Position numbers and translations under genes: made by a program
In this document: positions 1 through 10,083 of the stretch, piece after piece
How the letters are laid out: every line of letters starts with the position of its first letter
How positions within the stretch are numbered: position 1 is the stretch's first letter
Assembly (NCBI RefSeq): GCF_017357385.1
Contig: NZ_CP071632.1
Coordinates: forward strand, 749,501-813,500
From: Rhizobium sp. NZLR1
Lineage (GTDB): Bacteria; Pseudomonadota; Alphaproteobacteria; Rhizobiales; Rhizobiaceae
DNA: 64,000 bases
Reading direction: 5' to 3'
The notes under the pieces: model-generated
Seen by the model: the letters and a program-made list of their open reading frames with translations, nothing else
Database searches by the model: none
Told to the model about the DNA's origin: nothing

Positions 1-579
1 ATGGCGCAGGCGAGACCGGTATTGAAGACGTTTCTGCTGGCCGCAGCAGCGGCATTGGCGGCGTTTACCTCTGAGGCGATCGCTTCCACCGGCGCCTGCG
101 AGCGTGAGATCCAGTCGGCAGCTGCCAAATACGGCATCCCGGAAGGCATCCTCTATTCGGTCGGCCTGACGGAGACTGGCCGCAAGGGCTCGCTTTATCC
201 CTACGCCATGAACGTCGAAGGCAGGGCGGTCTTTCCGCCCTCGGAGCAGGACGCGATGAGACAGTTCGATGTCGCCCGCAGCAGCGGCGCCAAGCTTATC
301 GACATCGGCTGCATGCAGATCAACCACTACTATCATGGCGAAAACTTCGGCTCGGCCGAAGATATGTTCGACCCGCATCGCAATGTGGAGTATGCGGCAA
401 AATTCCTCCGCAACCTGCATGACCGTCACGAGACATGGACGATGGCGGTAGCCAGATACCATGCGGGTCCTAACAATGACCCCGCGCAGAAGCAATATGT
501 CTGCCGCGTCATCGCCAATCTGGTCGCCACGGGCTACGGCAAGTGGACTCCCAATGCGAGTAACTTTTGTCGAAATTGA
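1..579 (+). CDS. Lytic transglycosylase (SLT domain), flagellar-cluster type
   Basis: A 192-residue secreted protein that probably cleaves peptidoglycan glycan strands in the periplasm, here likely to open the wall for the flagellar rod. An N-terminal signal peptide (about residues 1-28, Ala-rich, ending near AIAS) precedes an SLT fold. The likely catalytic Glu lies in YSVGLTETG (about residue 58), followed by the family motifs IGCMQIN and ARYHAGP. It begins at the first base of the window, so I cannot exclude a start further upstream, but the signal peptide begins naturally at this ATG. It lies directly upstream of rem, and a transglycosylase in this position is, as I recall, usual in rhizobial motility clusters. 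Confidence 0.85.
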   Translation: MAQARPVLKTFLLAAAAALAAFTSEAIASTGACEREIQSAAAKYGIPEGILYSVGLTETGRKGSLYPYAMNVEGRAVFPPSEQDAMRQFDVARSSGAKLIDIGCMQINHYYHGENFGSAEDMFDPHRNVEYAAKFLRNLHDRHETWTMAVARYHAGPNNDPAQKQYVCRVIANLVATGYGKWTPNASNFCRN

Positions 580-859
580 TTCAACCAAAGATGGAGTAGG
601 CATATTGTGACGAAACTGTGTCACAATATGGCGGGAATCCGGCGTGAATCACCTGCGCAAGTCATAATTAAGAGACCGTTAACTTTTCCACGAAATTTTG
701 GTGTGCATAAACAATAGTACCCACTAGATATAGATCAAATCGCCACAAGGATCTTAATCAATTATTAGTTTCTGCCATTAACTTTAACGAGTTGTCGCCG
801 ATTCCTGCGATTCGTACCCATAGATCATCGAAGTGCCACACTGATTCGGAGGCGGACGA
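580..859. other. Intergenic region upstream of rem
   Basis: No gene is visible in these 280 bases. The region is much more AT-rich than the flanking genes and carries the perfect inverted repeat at 601-630. It must contain the rem promoter. I cannot place -35/-10 boxes with confidence. Confidence 0.6.
601..630. promoter_or_regulatory. Perfect 11-bp inverted repeat, putative operator upstream of rem
   Basis: CATATTGTGAC (601-611) and GTCACAATATG (620-630) are exact reverse complements separated by 8 bases. No T-run follows, so an intrinsic terminator for the upstream transglycosylase gene is less likely than a protein-binding site. The arms contain TGTGA and TCACA as in CRP/FNR-family sites, but with a 10-base gap rather than the usual 6. 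Rem transcription is known in Sinorhizobium to depend on VisNR. Whether this dyad is a VisNR, Rem or CRP-like site is inference. Confidence 0.45.
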
Positions 860-1531
860 ATGATCGTCGTGGTTGATGAGCGTGAGCTCGTAAAAGATGG
901 ATACACATCTCTGTTTGGCCGTGAGGGCATTCCCTCCACCGGCTTTGATCCGACGGAATTTGGCGAGTGGGTACAGACCGCTGCCGATTCCGATATAGCG
1001 GCAGTCGAGGCCTTCCTGATCGGTCAGGGTCAGCGTAACTACGAATTGCCCCGGGCGATCCGGGACCGGTCAATGGCGCCGGTGATTGCAGTCAGCGACC
1101 AGCACTCGTTGGAAAACACCCTTGCACTGTTCGATTGCGGCGTCGACGACGTAGTGCGCAAACCGGTGCATCCCCGCGAAATTCTCGCAAGGGCGGCCGC
1201 GATCCGGCGCCGGCTGAAGGCGATCTCCAACTACACCGAGATCGGCGGGATCCGTGTTTTCTCGGATGGCCGCGACCCCGAGATCAACGGCGAAGTCTTC
1301 GCGCTTCCCCGGCGCGAGCGCCGCATCCTCGAATATTTGATCGCCAATCGCGGTCGCAGGGTCACCAAGACCCAGATCTTCAACGCCATCTACGGAATCT
1401 TCGATGAAGAGGTCGAGGAGAACGTCGTCGAAAGCCACATCTCGAAGCTGCGCAAGAAGCTGCGCAAGAAGCTCGGCGTCGATCCGGTCGATTCCAAGCG
1501 CTTCCTTGGCTACTGCATCGATTGGGCCTGA
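860..1531 (+). CDS. rem: OmpR-family transcriptional activator of motility genes, Rem
   Basis: A 223-residue response-regulator-like DNA-binding protein. The C-terminal half (about residues 125-222) is an OmpR/PhoB winged helix, with [12 protein letters not shown] as recognition helix. The N-terminal half folds like a receiver: an acidic pair near D6/E7 and the conserved Lys in RKPVHP. The usual phospho-acceptor Asp appears to be missing, with Glu about position 50 in that segment, so activity is probably set by protein level rather than phosphorylation. The start is supported by GGAGG at 848-852. It immediately precedes flgE, the position of Rem in Sinorhizobium meliloti, where it activates flagellar genes in exponential phase. 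Confidence 0.9.
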   Translation: MIVVVDERELVKDGYTSLFGREGIPSTGFDPTEFGEWVQTAADSDIAAVEAFLIGQGQRNYELPRAIRDRSMAPVIAVSDQHSLENTLALFDCGVDDVVRKPVHPREILARAAAIRRRLKAISNYTEIGGIRVFSDGRDPEINGEVFALPRRERRILEYLIANRGRRVTKTQIFNAIYGIFDEEVEENVVESHISKLRKKLRKKLGVDPVDSKRFLGYCIDWA

Positions 1532-1539
1532 TTTTTCCG

Positions 1540-1559
1540 GCCGGGCGGCGGCGCCCGGC
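1540..1559 (+). other. GC-rich hairpin after rem
   Basis: GCCGGGCG and CGCCCGGC form an 8-bp perfect stem with a 4-base loop nine bases after the rem stop. No T-run follows, so it is at most a weak or Rho-assisted terminator or an mRNA-stabilising structure separating rem from flgE. Confidence 0.4.
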
Positions 1560-1657
1560 TGAACCTCGATATTGGCCTCGCAGCTCGCCCTGACAGACAG
1601 CTTCACGCAAGGCCCGACAAATACTCTCGAGCTTAACAGGTAAAACGAGGTTTTCAG

Positions 1658-2959
1658 ATGAGCATTTTCGGCAGCATGAAGACGGCAGTATCGGGGATGA
1701 ACGCACAGGCGAACCGCCTCAGCACCGTTGCCGATAACATCGCCAACGTGAACACCACCGGTTACAAGGCCGTGTCGACGAGCTTCTCGTCGCTGGTCCT
1801 GCCTTCCTCGGGCGGCAATTACAATTCCGGCGGCGTCCAGACCTCGGTCCGCCAGGCCGTCTCCGACCAGGGCGACATTTCCTACACCACCTCGGGCACC
1901 GACCTCGCGATTTCGGGCGACGGCTTCTTCATCGTCCAGGGCGCTGACGGCACGCCGGTTCTGACCCGCGCCGGCGACTTCACCAAGGACGACGAAGGCA
2001 ACCTCGTCAATGCCGCCGGCTTTCAGCTGATGGGCTATTCCTACGACTCCGGCGCCCCCGCCGTCGTCGTCAACGGCTTCGACGGTCTCGTTCCGGTCAA
2101 CGTCAACCAGGATGGCCTGACCGCCATCGCTTCGACCTCAGGCATCTTCAAGGGCAACCTCGATTCCAATGCGAAGATCGCTCCGGTCGCTCCCGCGACG
2201 GCTCCGAGCGCCAACCTTGCCACAACGACGGCCGACACCAAGAAGGTCTCGATGGTCGCCTACGACCGTCTCGGCAACAAGGTGATGTACGACTTCTACT
2301 TCACGAAGAGCTCGGTCGTGACGCCGCCACCGGCATCTCCCGCTACTGCAGCCACTTGGGAAGTGGCGATGTTCCGCAACGCCAATGCGGCGGTCGGCGG
2401 CACGACCTCCTTCCCCTATAGCGCCGGTGGTTCTGTCGGCACGGGAACGCTCACCTTCGACGCCAACGGCAAGATGACCTCAACCGGCGCCGTCACGATC
2501 GCCGATACGGTGACCGGCCAGTCGATCGCCATGGACCTCTCCGGCTTCACCCAGCTCGGCGCCGACTTCTCCGGCACCGGTACGCCGAACGGCCAGGCGG
2601 CGACCCCGGTCAAAGACGTCACGATCGATGGCGACGGCATTGTCTACGCTAAGTATGAAGACGGCAGCACGAAGCCCCTCTACCGTATTCCCCTTGCCAA
2701 TGTCGCAAGCCCGGACAAATTGACCCTGATGAGCGGCAACGTCTACAGCGCCAACGGCCAGTCGGGTGTCACCGTCACCGGTTTCCCGCAGACCAACGGT
2801 CTCGGCACGATCAAATCGGGCGCTCTCGAAGGTTCGAATGTCGACCTCGCCGGCGAGCTGACCGAGATGATCGAATCGCAACGCAGCTATACCGCCAATT
2901 CCAAGGTCTTCCAGACGGGTTCCGACATCATGGACGTCCTCGTCAACCTCAAGAGATAA
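1658..2959 (+). CDS. flgE: Flagellar hook protein FlgE
   Basis: A 433-residue structural subunit of the flagellar hook, exported through the flagellar type III apparatus. The N-terminus carries the flagellar rod/hook motif (AVSGMNAQANRLSTVADNIA, about residues 10-29, then NVNTTGYKA). The C-terminus has the matching SNVDLAGELTEMIESQRSY segment and a heptad-rich end. These termini form the D0 coiled coil. The Ala/Thr/Gly-rich middle is the surface-exposed region, variable between species. Length fits alphaproteobacterial FlgE. The start is supported by ACGAGG at 1645-1650. It is the first structural gene of the run extending through fliR and beyond. Confidence 0.95.
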   Translation: MSIFGSMKTAVSGMNAQANRLSTVADNIANVNTTGYKAVSTSFSSLVLPSSGGNYNSGGVQTSVRQAVSDQGDISYTTSGTDLAISGDGFFIVQGADGTPVLTRAGDFTKDDEGNLVNAAGFQLMGYSYDSGAPAVVVNGFDGLVPVNVNQDGLTAIASTSGIFKGNLDSNAKIAPVAPATAPSANLATTTADTKKVSMVAYDRLGNKVMYDFYFTKSSVVTPPPASPATAATWEVAMFRNANAAVGGTTSFPYSAGGSVGTGTLTFDANGKMTSTGAVTIADTVTGQSIAMDLSGFTQLGADFSGTGTPNGQAATPVKDVTIDGDGIVYAKYEDGSTKPLYRIPLANVASPDKLTLMSGNVYSANGQSGVTVTGFPQTNGLGTIKSGALEGSNVDLAGELTEMIESQRSYTANSKVFQTGSDIMDVLVNLKR

Positions 2960-2978
2960 GCAGGGTAACGGGTAAGCC

Positions 2979-4466
2979 ATGTCGCTCACATCCGCACTTA
3001 ATACCGCGCAGAACATATTCAACAATACCGGCACGCAGAGCAGTGTCGTATCGAACAATATCTCGAATGCGGGCAACAAAGATTACGTGCGCCGACAGGC
3101 GATGCTCACCACGTCCTTGAACGGCGCGCAGGTCGTCAAGATCGACCGGGCACAGGAAGATGCCCTGCTGCGCCAATATCTGAAGACATCCTCGCAGGAC
3201 AGCGCCCAGCAGGCATTGCTGGGCGGTCTCGAGGACCTGAAGTCGATCATGGGTGGCAACGACTACGAAACGTCGCCATCCACCTATCTCGGTGTTTTCC
3301 AGCAGAAGCTTCAGGCCTTCCGCACGACGCCGGGCAGCACCGTCGCCGCTCAGGGCGCCATCACTGCCGCCCAGGATGTCGCCAACTCGCTGAACAATGC
3401 CTCGCAATCCGTTCAGGACGTCCGCGCCACCGCCGACAAGCAGATCGCCACCGACGTCGATAAGCTGAATACGCTCCTCAGTGACTTCGAGAAAGCCAAC
3501 AATGCGGTGAAGACCGCCACGGCCTCGGGTGCGGATGCCTCAGGCGCTCTCGATGAACGCGAGAAGGCTCTCAAGCAGATTTCGCAGATCGTCGGTGTCA
3601 ATACGACGACGCGCGACAATAACGACATGGTGCTGAGCACATCTGACGGGACGATCCTCTTCGAGACGATCCCGCGCAAGGTGACGTTCAAGTCTCAGGA
3701 TGTCTACAACGCTACCATCGCCGGCAATTCGGTTTATATCGACGGTGTCGCACTTGCGCGCGGCAGCGGATCGACGGCAACGGGGCAGGGCAGCCTCCAG
3801 TCGCTCCTCCAGGTCCGTGACGAGATCGCCCCTAATTTCCAGAAGCAGCTCGATGAAGTCGCCCGCGGTCTGGTCTCGCTCTTCAAGGAGCAGAACACGG
3901 CAGCCGGCCCGGCCTATGTGCCCGGCCTCTTCACCTGGAGCGGCGGCACGGTCGATACCGGCGCCACCGCGGTCGCGGGCATGGCGGCGACCATCACCGT
4001 CAGCAGCCGCGTCATCACCGCGCAGGGCGGCGATCCGATGCGCCTGCGCGATGGCGGCGTCAACGCCACAGGCCTTGTCCTCAATCCCACCGGCGTCAGC
4101 GGTTATACGACGGAACTCGATCGCCTCTATACGGCACTGGGCTCCGACATCGATTTCGACCCGGCAGCGGGACCAGCGGTCGGTTTCGACGCCACAACGG
4201 GCATCGATTCGAACGTCAGCATCATGGAATTCGCCACCAATTCCCTCGGCTGGCTCGAACAATACCGCAGCAACGCCACGACGGCGGCGGAAAACACCTC
4301 GGCGGCGCTGTCACGCTCCGATGAGGCCTATTCCAATGAGACCGGCGTCAACCTCGACGAGGAACTGACGCTGCTCCTCGACATAGAGCAGTCCTACAAG
4401 GCGGCGACCAAGATCCTCAACGCCGTCGACGAAATGCTGAAGTCATTGCTGGATATTGCGAGTTAA
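2979..4466 (+). CDS. flgK: Flagellar hook-associated protein 1, FlgK
   Basis: A 495-residue hook-filament junction protein. The N-terminal segment has the axial-protein signature with SVVSNNISNAGNKDYVRR (about residues 22-39). The C-terminus (GVNLDEELTLLLDIEQSYKA and following) is the amphipathic helix pairing with the N-terminus in the filament core. The central region is the FlgK body. It starts 19 bases after flgE and flgL follows three bases after its stop, so these are one transcription unit. The ribosome-binding site is weak, consistent with translational coupling to flgE. Confidence 0.95.
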   Translation: MSLTSALNTAQNIFNNTGTQSSVVSNNISNAGNKDYVRRQAMLTTSLNGAQVVKIDRAQEDALLRQYLKTSSQDSAQQALLGGLEDLKSIMGGNDYETSPSTYLGVFQQKLQAFRTTPGSTVAAQGAITAAQDVANSLNNASQSVQDVRATADKQIATDVDKLNTLLSDFEKANNAVKTATASGADASGALDEREKALKQISQIVGVNTTTRDNNDMVLSTSDGTILFETIPRKVTFKSQDVYNATIAGNSVYIDGVALARGSGSTATGQGSLQSLLQVRDEIAPNFQKQLDEVARGLVSLFKEQNTAAGPAYVPGLFTWSGGTVDTGATAVAGMAATITVSSRVITAQGGDPMRLRDGGVNATGLVLNPTGVSGYTTELDRLYTALGSDIDFDPAAGPAVGFDATTGIDSNVSIMEFATNSLGWLEQYRSNATTAAENTSAALSRSDEAYSNETGVNLDEELTLLLDIEQSYKAATKILNAVDEMLKSLLDIAS

Positions 4467-4469
4467 GCC

Positions 4470-5522
4470 ATGAAGAGCTCATTTATTTCAAGTTCGGCCA
4501 TTCAGAATGCGATGCGGTTGACGATCCGTCAGGCGCAGAACCAGATGACCAAGGCGACGATGGAAGCAACGACGGGAGTCTATGCGGATATCGGCATCTC
4601 GCTCGGCGGCAATGCCGCGAGAAGCGTCGATTTCAGCCGCGAAGTCGACAGGATCGACTCGATCAAAGCAAGCAATTCCCTGGTCACCGCCCGGATGGAA
4701 TCCTCGCAGCTCGGCCTTTCCAAAATGAAGGACGTCGGCGACGGCCTCGTTTCGAAGCTGACAGCGCTCCAGGGCAGCCATGATCCCGGCAGCATCACCG
4801 TCGCCATCCAGTCGGCAACCAGCGCATTGTCCACCATGATGGACACGGCCAATACCATGGTGAACGGTGAATATCTGTTCTCGGGCATCAACACCGATGT
4901 GCAGCCGCTGACCGACAAGACGACCGCGACGAGTGCCGCCATCGTTACGGCACTGAACAGCTATGCAGCCGCTCTCGCCCCGCCGAAGGCGGTCAGCGAC
5001 CTCACCGGCACCGAGATGAGCACCTTCATCACGACGACGGTGGAGCCGATGTTCAGCGAAACTGCCTGGACCGACCCGACGACCGGCTGGTCGCAGGCAT
5101 CCAGCCAGAACATGACGAGCCGCATCAGCAATTCCGAAGTGATCGAATCCTCGACCAACGCCAATTCCGAAGGCATGCGCTACATGGCGCTCGCCTCGGT
5201 GATGACCTCGGCGCTGCTCGGCCAGAACCTCAGCAGCGATGCGATGAGCACGGTGTCCAAGCAGGCGATCACCTACACGACGAAGGCGACCAGCGGCCTC
5301 GTGACGCAGGCAAGCCAGCTCGGCCTTTCCCAGGAGCGCGTCAAGAAGTCCAACGACGCTCTCGACGCCCAGTCGAATATCATCAAGAACAAGCTGGTCG
5401 ATCTTCAGGGCGTTGATCCCTACGAAGCCTCGACCCTGGTCAAGACTTTGGAAACACAGCTTGAAACGGCTTACACGATCGTCTCGAAGATCCAGCAGTT
5501 GAGTCTCGTAAACTACCTTTGA
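4470..5522 (+). CDS. flgL: Flagellar hook-associated protein 3, FlgL
   Basis: A 350-residue second junction protein that joins FlgK to the filament. It has a flagellin-like N-terminal helical domain (SAIQNAMRLTIRQAQNQMT, about residues 9-27) and a C-terminal helical domain ending in ETAYTIVSKIQQLSLVNYL, typical of flagellin and FlgL. It begins three bases after the flgK stop. The middle is Ser/Thr-rich as in surface-exposed domains. Confidence 0.93.
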   Translation: MKSSFISSSAIQNAMRLTIRQAQNQMTKATMEATTGVYADIGISLGGNAARSVDFSREVDRIDSIKASNSLVTARMESSQLGLSKMKDVGDGLVSKLTALQGSHDPGSITVAIQSATSALSTMMDTANTMVNGEYLFSGINTDVQPLTDKTTATSAAIVTALNSYAAALAPPKAVSDLTGTEMSTFITTTVEPMFSETAWTDPTTGWSQASSQNMTSRISNSEVIESSTNANSEGMRYMALASVMTSALLGQNLSSDAMSTVSKQAITYTTKATSGLVTQASQLGLSQERVKKSNDALDAQSNIIKNKLVDLQGVDPYEASTLVKTLETQLETAYTIVSKIQQLSLVNYL

Positions 5523-5558
5523 TGAGCAAAGGCGCGCAGTATAAAGAAGGATGCATGA

Positions 5559-5906
5559 ATGTATCAGTTCTCATATGCCGAAGTCATGCAGGACTCGGTG
5601 GCCGACGCGAAAGAGCGGGAATGGCAGGTTCTTGACCGGTCCATAGACCTGCTGTCGTTGGCGCGCGAAAAGGAAAAATACGGCCGGGAAGCCATCGAAG
5701 CCCTGTTTTATACGCGCAGGGTGTGGATCAGCTTCATCGAGGATCTGAAACATCCCGACAATCAGCTGGAGATCCAGCTCAGGGCCAACCTCATCTCGAT
5801 CGCGATCTGGATATTGAAGGAATGCGACAGGATACGAAAGCGTCTGTCGAATAACTACCAGGGCATCATCGACGTTACCACCATCATCAGGGATGGACTT
5901 AAATGA
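5559..5906 (+). CDS. flaF: Flagellin synthesis regulator FlaF
   Basis: A 115-residue cytoplasmic protein of the FlaF family, restricted to alphaproteobacteria. With FlbT it controls flagellin synthesis; in Caulobacter FlaF is needed for flagellin secretion or translation. The N-terminal [13 protein letters not shown] and the central family-typical [15 protein letters not shown] identify it. AAGAAGG at 5544-5550 sets the ATG. The stop overlaps the flbT start by four bases, indicating translational coupling of the opposing regulator pair. Confidence 0.92.
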   Translation: MYQFSYAEVMQDSVADAKEREWQVLDRSIDLLSLAREKEKYGREAIEALFYTRRVWISFIEDLKHPDNQLEIQLRANLISIAIWILKECDRIRKRLSNNYQGIIDVTTIIRDGLK

Positions 5907-6352
5907 AAAGTACACTTCGCATTTCTCTGAAAGCCGGAGAAAGAATCTTCATCAACGGCGCCGTCCTGCGCGTCGACCGCAAGGTCGCGCTGGAATTCCT
6001 GAATGACGTGACGTTCCTTCTCGAAAACCACGTCCTCCAGCCGGAAGCGGCCACCACGCCCCTGCGTCAGCTCTATTTCATCGCGCAGATGATCCTCATC
6101 AATCCCGAGGGCAAGGACCACTCGACGGCGATGTTCCGCAAGTCGATCACCATGCTGCTCAGCTGCTTCAAAAACGAGGAAATCCTCGCGGAACTGAAGC
6201 GCATCGATGCGCTCGTCTCGACCGGCCGCGCTTTTGATGCGTTGAAGGCGATCCGCGGCCTCTATGCGATCGAAGACAATATCCTCAACAACCACGAAAT
6301 GCCGCCGACGATGGTCGAGCAGATTCGCAGGGAGATTGCACCATGGCGGTAG
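5903..6352 (+). CDS. flbT: Flagellin mRNA regulator FlbT
   Basis: A 149-residue FlbT-family protein. In Caulobacter FlbT binds the 5' leader of flagellin mRNA and promotes its decay when hook assembly is incomplete. Recognisable parts are [20 protein letters not shown] at the N-terminus and [19 protein letters not shown] at the C-terminus. It overlaps flaF by four bases at its start and flgD by ten at its end, so flaF-flbT-flgD are tightly coupled. Confidence 0.93.
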   Translation: MKSTLRISLKAGERIFINGAVLRVDRKVALEFLNDVTFLLENHVLQPEAATTPLRQLYFIAQMILINPEGKDHSTAMFRKSITMLLSCFKNEEILAELKRIDALVSTGRAFDALKAIRGLYAIEDNILNNHEMPPTMVEQIRREIAPWR

Positions 6353-6795
6353 ATGCAACATCAAGCGTGACCAACACGAGCACGACGAGCACGACGAATT
6401 CGGCCCAGCAAAAAGCGACGCTGAACTACGACAATTTCCTTCAGCTGCTGATCGCGCAGATGAAGAATCAGGATCCGACCGACCCGGTCGATGCCAGCGA
6501 GCAGATGTCGCAGCTGGCAAGCTTCTCGCAGGTCGAGCAGACGATCCAGACCAACACCAAGCTGGACACGCTGCTGTCCAGCTCCAGCCTTACCCAGGCC
6601 AGCAGCTACGTCGGCAAATACATGGAAAGCGCCGACGGCACCGTCAAAGGCATCATCGATTCCGTCAAAGTTTATTCCGACGGCGTGATTGCGACGACCA
6701 AGGATGGGGGTAAGATACTCGTGCAGGCGGGAATCACTGTTGCCAGCCAGGCGCCGGCCACGACGACCACGACCAGCGACAACACTGATACCTGA
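6343..6795 (+). CDS. flgD: Flagellar hook-capping protein FlgD (short form)
   Basis: A 150-residue hook-cap protein that guides FlgE assembly and is itself discarded. The diagnostic N-terminal segment is [19 protein letters not shown] followed by [17 protein letters not shown]. This short form ends soon after the first conserved region and lacks the C-terminal Tudor/FnIII-like domains of enteric FlgD (about 230 residues), which is usual in rhizobia. The ATG lies inside the end of flbT. A Thr-rich tail closes the protein. Confidence 0.92.
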   Translation: MAVDATSSVTNTSTTSTTNSAQQKATLNYDNFLQLLIAQMKNQDPTDPVDASEQMSQLASFSQVEQTIQTNTKLDTLLSSSSLTQASSYVGKYMESADGTVKGIIDSVKVYSDGVIATTKDGGKILVQAGITVASQAPATTTTTSDNTDT

Positions 6796-6884
6796 TACCG
6801 CGGCGAAGACGCGTCGGGTGATACCAACCAACAGCGGCCCGGCAATGGAGGGGCTGCTTCGAGGCGATATGAGGTTGCCTTCAG

Positions 6885-7151
6885 ATGAATGAAGCTGATG
6901 CATTGGATCTGTTCCAGGCCGCGATCTGGACCGTGCTGATTGCCGCCGGTCCCGCGGTCATCGCCGCGATGGTGGTGGGTCTCGTCATCGCCCTGATCCA
7001 GGCACTGACACAGGTGCAGGAAGCGACGCTGACCTTCGTGCCGAAAATCGTCGCGGTGCTGATCACCGTCGGCGTCACAGCACCCTTCGTCGGCTCGCAG
7101 ATCTCGATTTTCACCAATCTGGTCTTCTCGCGCATCCAGTCCGGCTTCTGA
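6885..7151 (+). CDS. fliQ: Flagellar export-gate protein FliQ
   Basis: An 88-residue inner-membrane protein of the type III export gate (FliP-FliQ-FliR). Two hydrophobic helices are visible at about residues 14-38 and 52-73. The family segment ALTQVQEATLTFVPK lies between them. Length matches FliQ (about 88-90). It sits between flgD and flhA and follows an 89-base spacer with a GAGG-type site. Confidence 0.95.
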   Translation: MNEADALDLFQAAIWTVLIAAGPAVIAAMVVGLVIALIQALTQVQEATLTFVPKIVAVLITVGVTAPFVGSQISIFTNLVFSRIQSGF

Positions 7152-7239
7152 GCCACCTTCGCGCAAGCTTCGCCATTTAACTCTCGATCCGAATTGGGTG
7201 GACCGAGTCCGCCTCCTCTCATGAAGAGACGGAACTGTT

Positions 7240-9327
7240 ATGGCGCAACCACCTGCACTCCCCCTTCCGAAAGTCGCCCCGAGCCTGCGCGATGTCGGTT
7301 TTGCCCTCGGCATCATCGGCATCATCTGCATTCTCTTCCTGCCGATTCCGCCATTCCTGATCGATATGGGACTTGCCTTCTCGATCGCCTTCTCGGTGCT
7401 GATCCTGATGGTCGCGTTGTGGATCCAGAAACCGCTCGATTTCTCGTCTTTCCCGACCATTCTGTTGATCGCAACGATGACCCGGCTGGCGCTGAACATC
7501 GCGACGACGCGCGTCATCCTGTCCCACGGCAATGAAGGCCACGATGCGGCGGGCGGCGTCATCGCCGGTTTCGCAAGCCTGGTGATGTCCGGCGATTTCG
7601 TCATCGGTCTGATCGTCTTCCTGATCCTCATCACCATCAACTTCATCGTCATCACCAAGGGTGCCACGCGCATCGCCGAAGTCGGCGCGCGTTTCACGCT
7701 CGATGCCATTCCCGGCAAGCAGATGTCGATCGACGCCGATCTTTCGGCCGGCATCATCGACGAGAAGGAAGCCCAGCGCCGGCGCAGAGAACTCGAAGAG
7801 GAAAGCTCCTTCTTCGGTGCGATGGACGGTGCCTCGAAATTCGTGCGTGGCGATGCCGTCGCCGGCCTCATCATCACCGCCATTAACGTCTTCGGCGGCA
7901 TCATCATCGGCTATTTCCGCCACGGCATGCCGATCGGCGAAGCGGCCGACGTCTTCGTCAAGCTCTCCGTCGGCGACGGCCTCGTCTCGCAGATGCCGGC
8001 CCTGATCGTCTCGCTCGCCGCCGGCCTTCTCGTTTCTCGCGGCGGCACCACCGGCTCCACCGACCAGGCAGTCGTCAATCAGCTCAGCGGTTACCCCCGT
8101 GCGCTTTCCGTCTCGGCCGTGCTGATGTTCATCCTGGCGCTGATGCCGGGCCTGCCGTTTGTCCCTTTCACGATCCTCGGCGGTCTTCTCGCCTTCGGCG
8201 CCTGGTTCATACCGCGTAAGGTCGAGGCTGAAAACAAGCTTCGCCGCGAGCAGGAGGAAAATAAGGTCGTCCAAAGCAAGGAACTGGAAAAGGATTCGGT
8301 CAAGGCGGTACTGCGCACCTCGGAGATCGAGCTCGCACTCGGCAAGATGGTCTCGACGCGCCTGCTCGGCGCCCACCAGGAACTCGCCTTCCGCGTTGGC
8401 AAGATGCGCAAGAAGTTCGCCACGCAATACGGTTTCGTCGTGCCCGAAATCAAGGTCACCGACGATATCGCCATCGCCGAGAAATCCTACCAGATCCGCA
8501 TTCACGGCACGACGGTCGCCTCCAACCTGCTGCGCGTCGGCGAAGTCCTCGTCGTCACCGGTGCCGGCCGCCGGCCAAGCATCCCCGGCGATGAAATCCG
8601 CGAACCCGCCTTCGGCATGCCTGCCGTCTCGATCCTCGAAAACTTCACCGACGATCTGAAACGCGAGGGCTTCCAGCCGATCGACAACGTCTCTGTCGTG
8701 CTGACCCATATGAGCGAGGTCATCCGCAACAACCTGCCGCAGCTTCTGTCCTACAAGGACGTCAAGGTGCTGATCGACCGGCTCGATCCCGAATACAAGA
8801 AGCTCGCCGACGAGATCTGCTCGTCGCACATGTCCTATTCGGGCCTGCAGGCGGTGCTCAAGCTTCTGCTTGCCGAACGCGTGTCGATCCGCAACCTGCA
8901 CCTCATTCTCGAAGCGGTGGCCGAGCTCGCTCCGCATGTCAGAAAGACCGAGCAGATCGTCGAGCATGTCCGCATTCGCATGGCCCAGCAGCTTTGCGGC
9001 GACCTCGCCGACAACGGCGTGCTGCGCGTCCTCAGGTTGGGTAGCAAATGGGATCTGGCTTTCCATCAGGCATTGAAGCGCGACGCCAAGGGCGAAGTGA
9101 TCGAATTCGACATCGATCCGCGCAGCCTCGAGGAGTTCAGCGAGCAAGCCACCAAAGTTATCCGTGAGTTCATGGATCGCGGCCTGCCATTCGTACTTGT
9201 CACGTCGCCGGAAACACGCTCCTATGTGCGCATGATCATCGAACGGCTGTTTGCCACGCTGCCGGTCCTGTCGCATGTCGAACTGGCCAAGGGCATCGAG
9301 ATAAAGATTTTGGGCTCCATTTCATGA
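7240..9327 (+). CDS. flhA: Flagellar export apparatus protein FlhA
   Basis: A 695-residue integral membrane protein of the flagellar type III export apparatus, forming the nonameric ring that docks substrate-chaperone complexes. The N-terminal half has about eight transmembrane helices. The FHIPEP signature region is visible as [20 protein letters not shown] (about residues 146-165), followed by the conserved cytoplasmic loop. The soluble C-terminal domain starts near residue 330. The stop overlaps the fliR start by four bases (ATGA). A long open frame on the opposite strand is a composition artefact. Confidence 0.97.
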   Translation: MAQPPALPLPKVAPSLRDVGFALGIIGIICILFLPIPPFLIDMGLAFSIAFSVLILMVALWIQKPLDFSSFPTILLIATMTRLALNIATTRVILSHGNEGHDAAGGVIAGFASLVMSGDFVIGLIVFLILITINFIVITKGATRIAEVGARFTLDAIPGKQMSIDADLSAGIIDEKEAQRRRRELEEESSFFGAMDGASKFVRGDAVAGLIITAINVFGGIIIGYFRHGMPIGEAADVFVKLSVGDGLVSQMPALIVSLAAGLLVSRGGTTGSTDQAVVNQLSGYPRALSVSAVLMFILALMPGLPFVPFTILGGLLAFGAWFIPRKVEAENKLRREQEENKVVQSKELEKDSVKAVLRTSEIELALGKMVSTRLLGAHQELAFRVGKMRKKFATQYGFVVPEIKVTDDIAIAEKSYQIRIHGTTVASNLLRVGEVLVVTGAGRRPSIPGDEIREPAFGMPAVSILENFTDDLKREGFQPIDNVSVVLTHMSEVIRNNLPQLLSYKDVKVLIDRLDPEYKKLADEICSSHMSYSGLQAVLKLLLAERVSIRNLHLILEAVAELAPHVRKTEQIVEHVRIRMAQQLCGDLADNGVLRVLRLGSKWDLAFHQALKRDAKGEVIEFDIDPRSLEEFSEQATKVIREFMDRGLPFVLVTSPETRSYVRMIIERLFATLPVLSHVELAKGIEIKILGSIS

Positions 9328-10076
9328 TAACAGACGCGCAAGGGACCGTTCTCGCGCTGTTTCTGGTTTTCTGCCGAATCGGTGGGTGTGTGCTGGCTCT
9401 TCCGGGTTTTTCCTCGGCGCGCGTGCCCGACCAACTGCGCGTCTTCATCGCAGGCGCGCTCTCGATCGCCGTCATGCCGCTGCTCTGGGACACTGTCTAT
9501 CCGGCCGTTCACACCGGTTCCGGAACATATATCGGCCTGATCGTCAGCGAATCGCTGATCGGCGTGATGTACGGCATGCTGGCGAGGATCTACACGCTCG
9601 GCATGCAGTTCGCCGCCTCGATCCTCGCCATGATGGTCGGCTACTCCCAGCCGGGCTCCGCCGACATCCTCGAAGATACGCCGGAGACCAGCCTTTCCGC
9701 TTTCGTCACCTTTGCCGGCATCATGATCCTGTTCATCATGGATTTTCATCACATCGTCTTCCGCGCACTGATCGATTCCTACACGACCATGCCGTTCGGC
9801 GGTCTGATGCAGATGCGCGCGACGCTGATCTCCTTTACCGACACGCTGGAGCAGACCACCTACATCATGCTGCGGCTGTCGAGCCCGTTCTTGATCTACG
9901 GCCTGATCTTCAATGTCTCGATCGGCTTCATCAACAAGCTGGCGCCGCAGATACCGGTTTACTTCATCTCGACGCCCTATCTGCTGATGGGCGGGCTCTT
10001 CCTGATCTATTTCTCGATTGCGGCGATGGTCAGCCAGTTCGGCCAGTCCTTCGGCTCGATCTATATCGGGCGATGA
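9324..10076 (+). CDS. fliR: Flagellar export-gate protein FliR
   Basis: A 250-residue membrane protein of the FliP-FliQ-FliR export gate. It has about six hydrophobic segments and the family segment [19 protein letters not shown] (about residues 31-49). The start overlaps the flhA stop as ATGA. Downstream genes follow within eight bases, so the export genes share a transcript with the four small proteins after them. Confidence 0.95.
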   Translation: MITDAQGTVLALFLVFCRIGGCVLALPGFSSARVPDQLRVFIAGALSIAVMPLLWDTVYPAVHTGSGTYIGLIVSESLIGVMYGMLARIYTLGMQFAASILAMMVGYSQPGSADILEDTPETSLSAFVTFAGIMILFIMDFHHIVFRALIDSYTTMPFGGLMQMRATLISFTDTLEQTTYIMLRLSSPFLIYGLIFNVSIGFINKLAPQIPVYFISTPYLLMGGLFLIYFSIAAMVSQFGQSFGSIYIGR

Positions 10077-10083
10077 GGCTGCC

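Noticed and set aside
601..630. The inverted repeat before rem as an intrinsic terminator
   Set aside because: The stem is AT-rich with an 8-base loop and no T-run on either strand, so I list it as a putative operator instead.
7219..9276. A 685-codon open frame on the minus strand, antisense to flhA
   Set aside because: It is an antisense frame kept open by high GC and third-position bias. Its product is rich in Arg, Asp, Gly and His without motifs, while the plus-strand FlhA is unmistakable.
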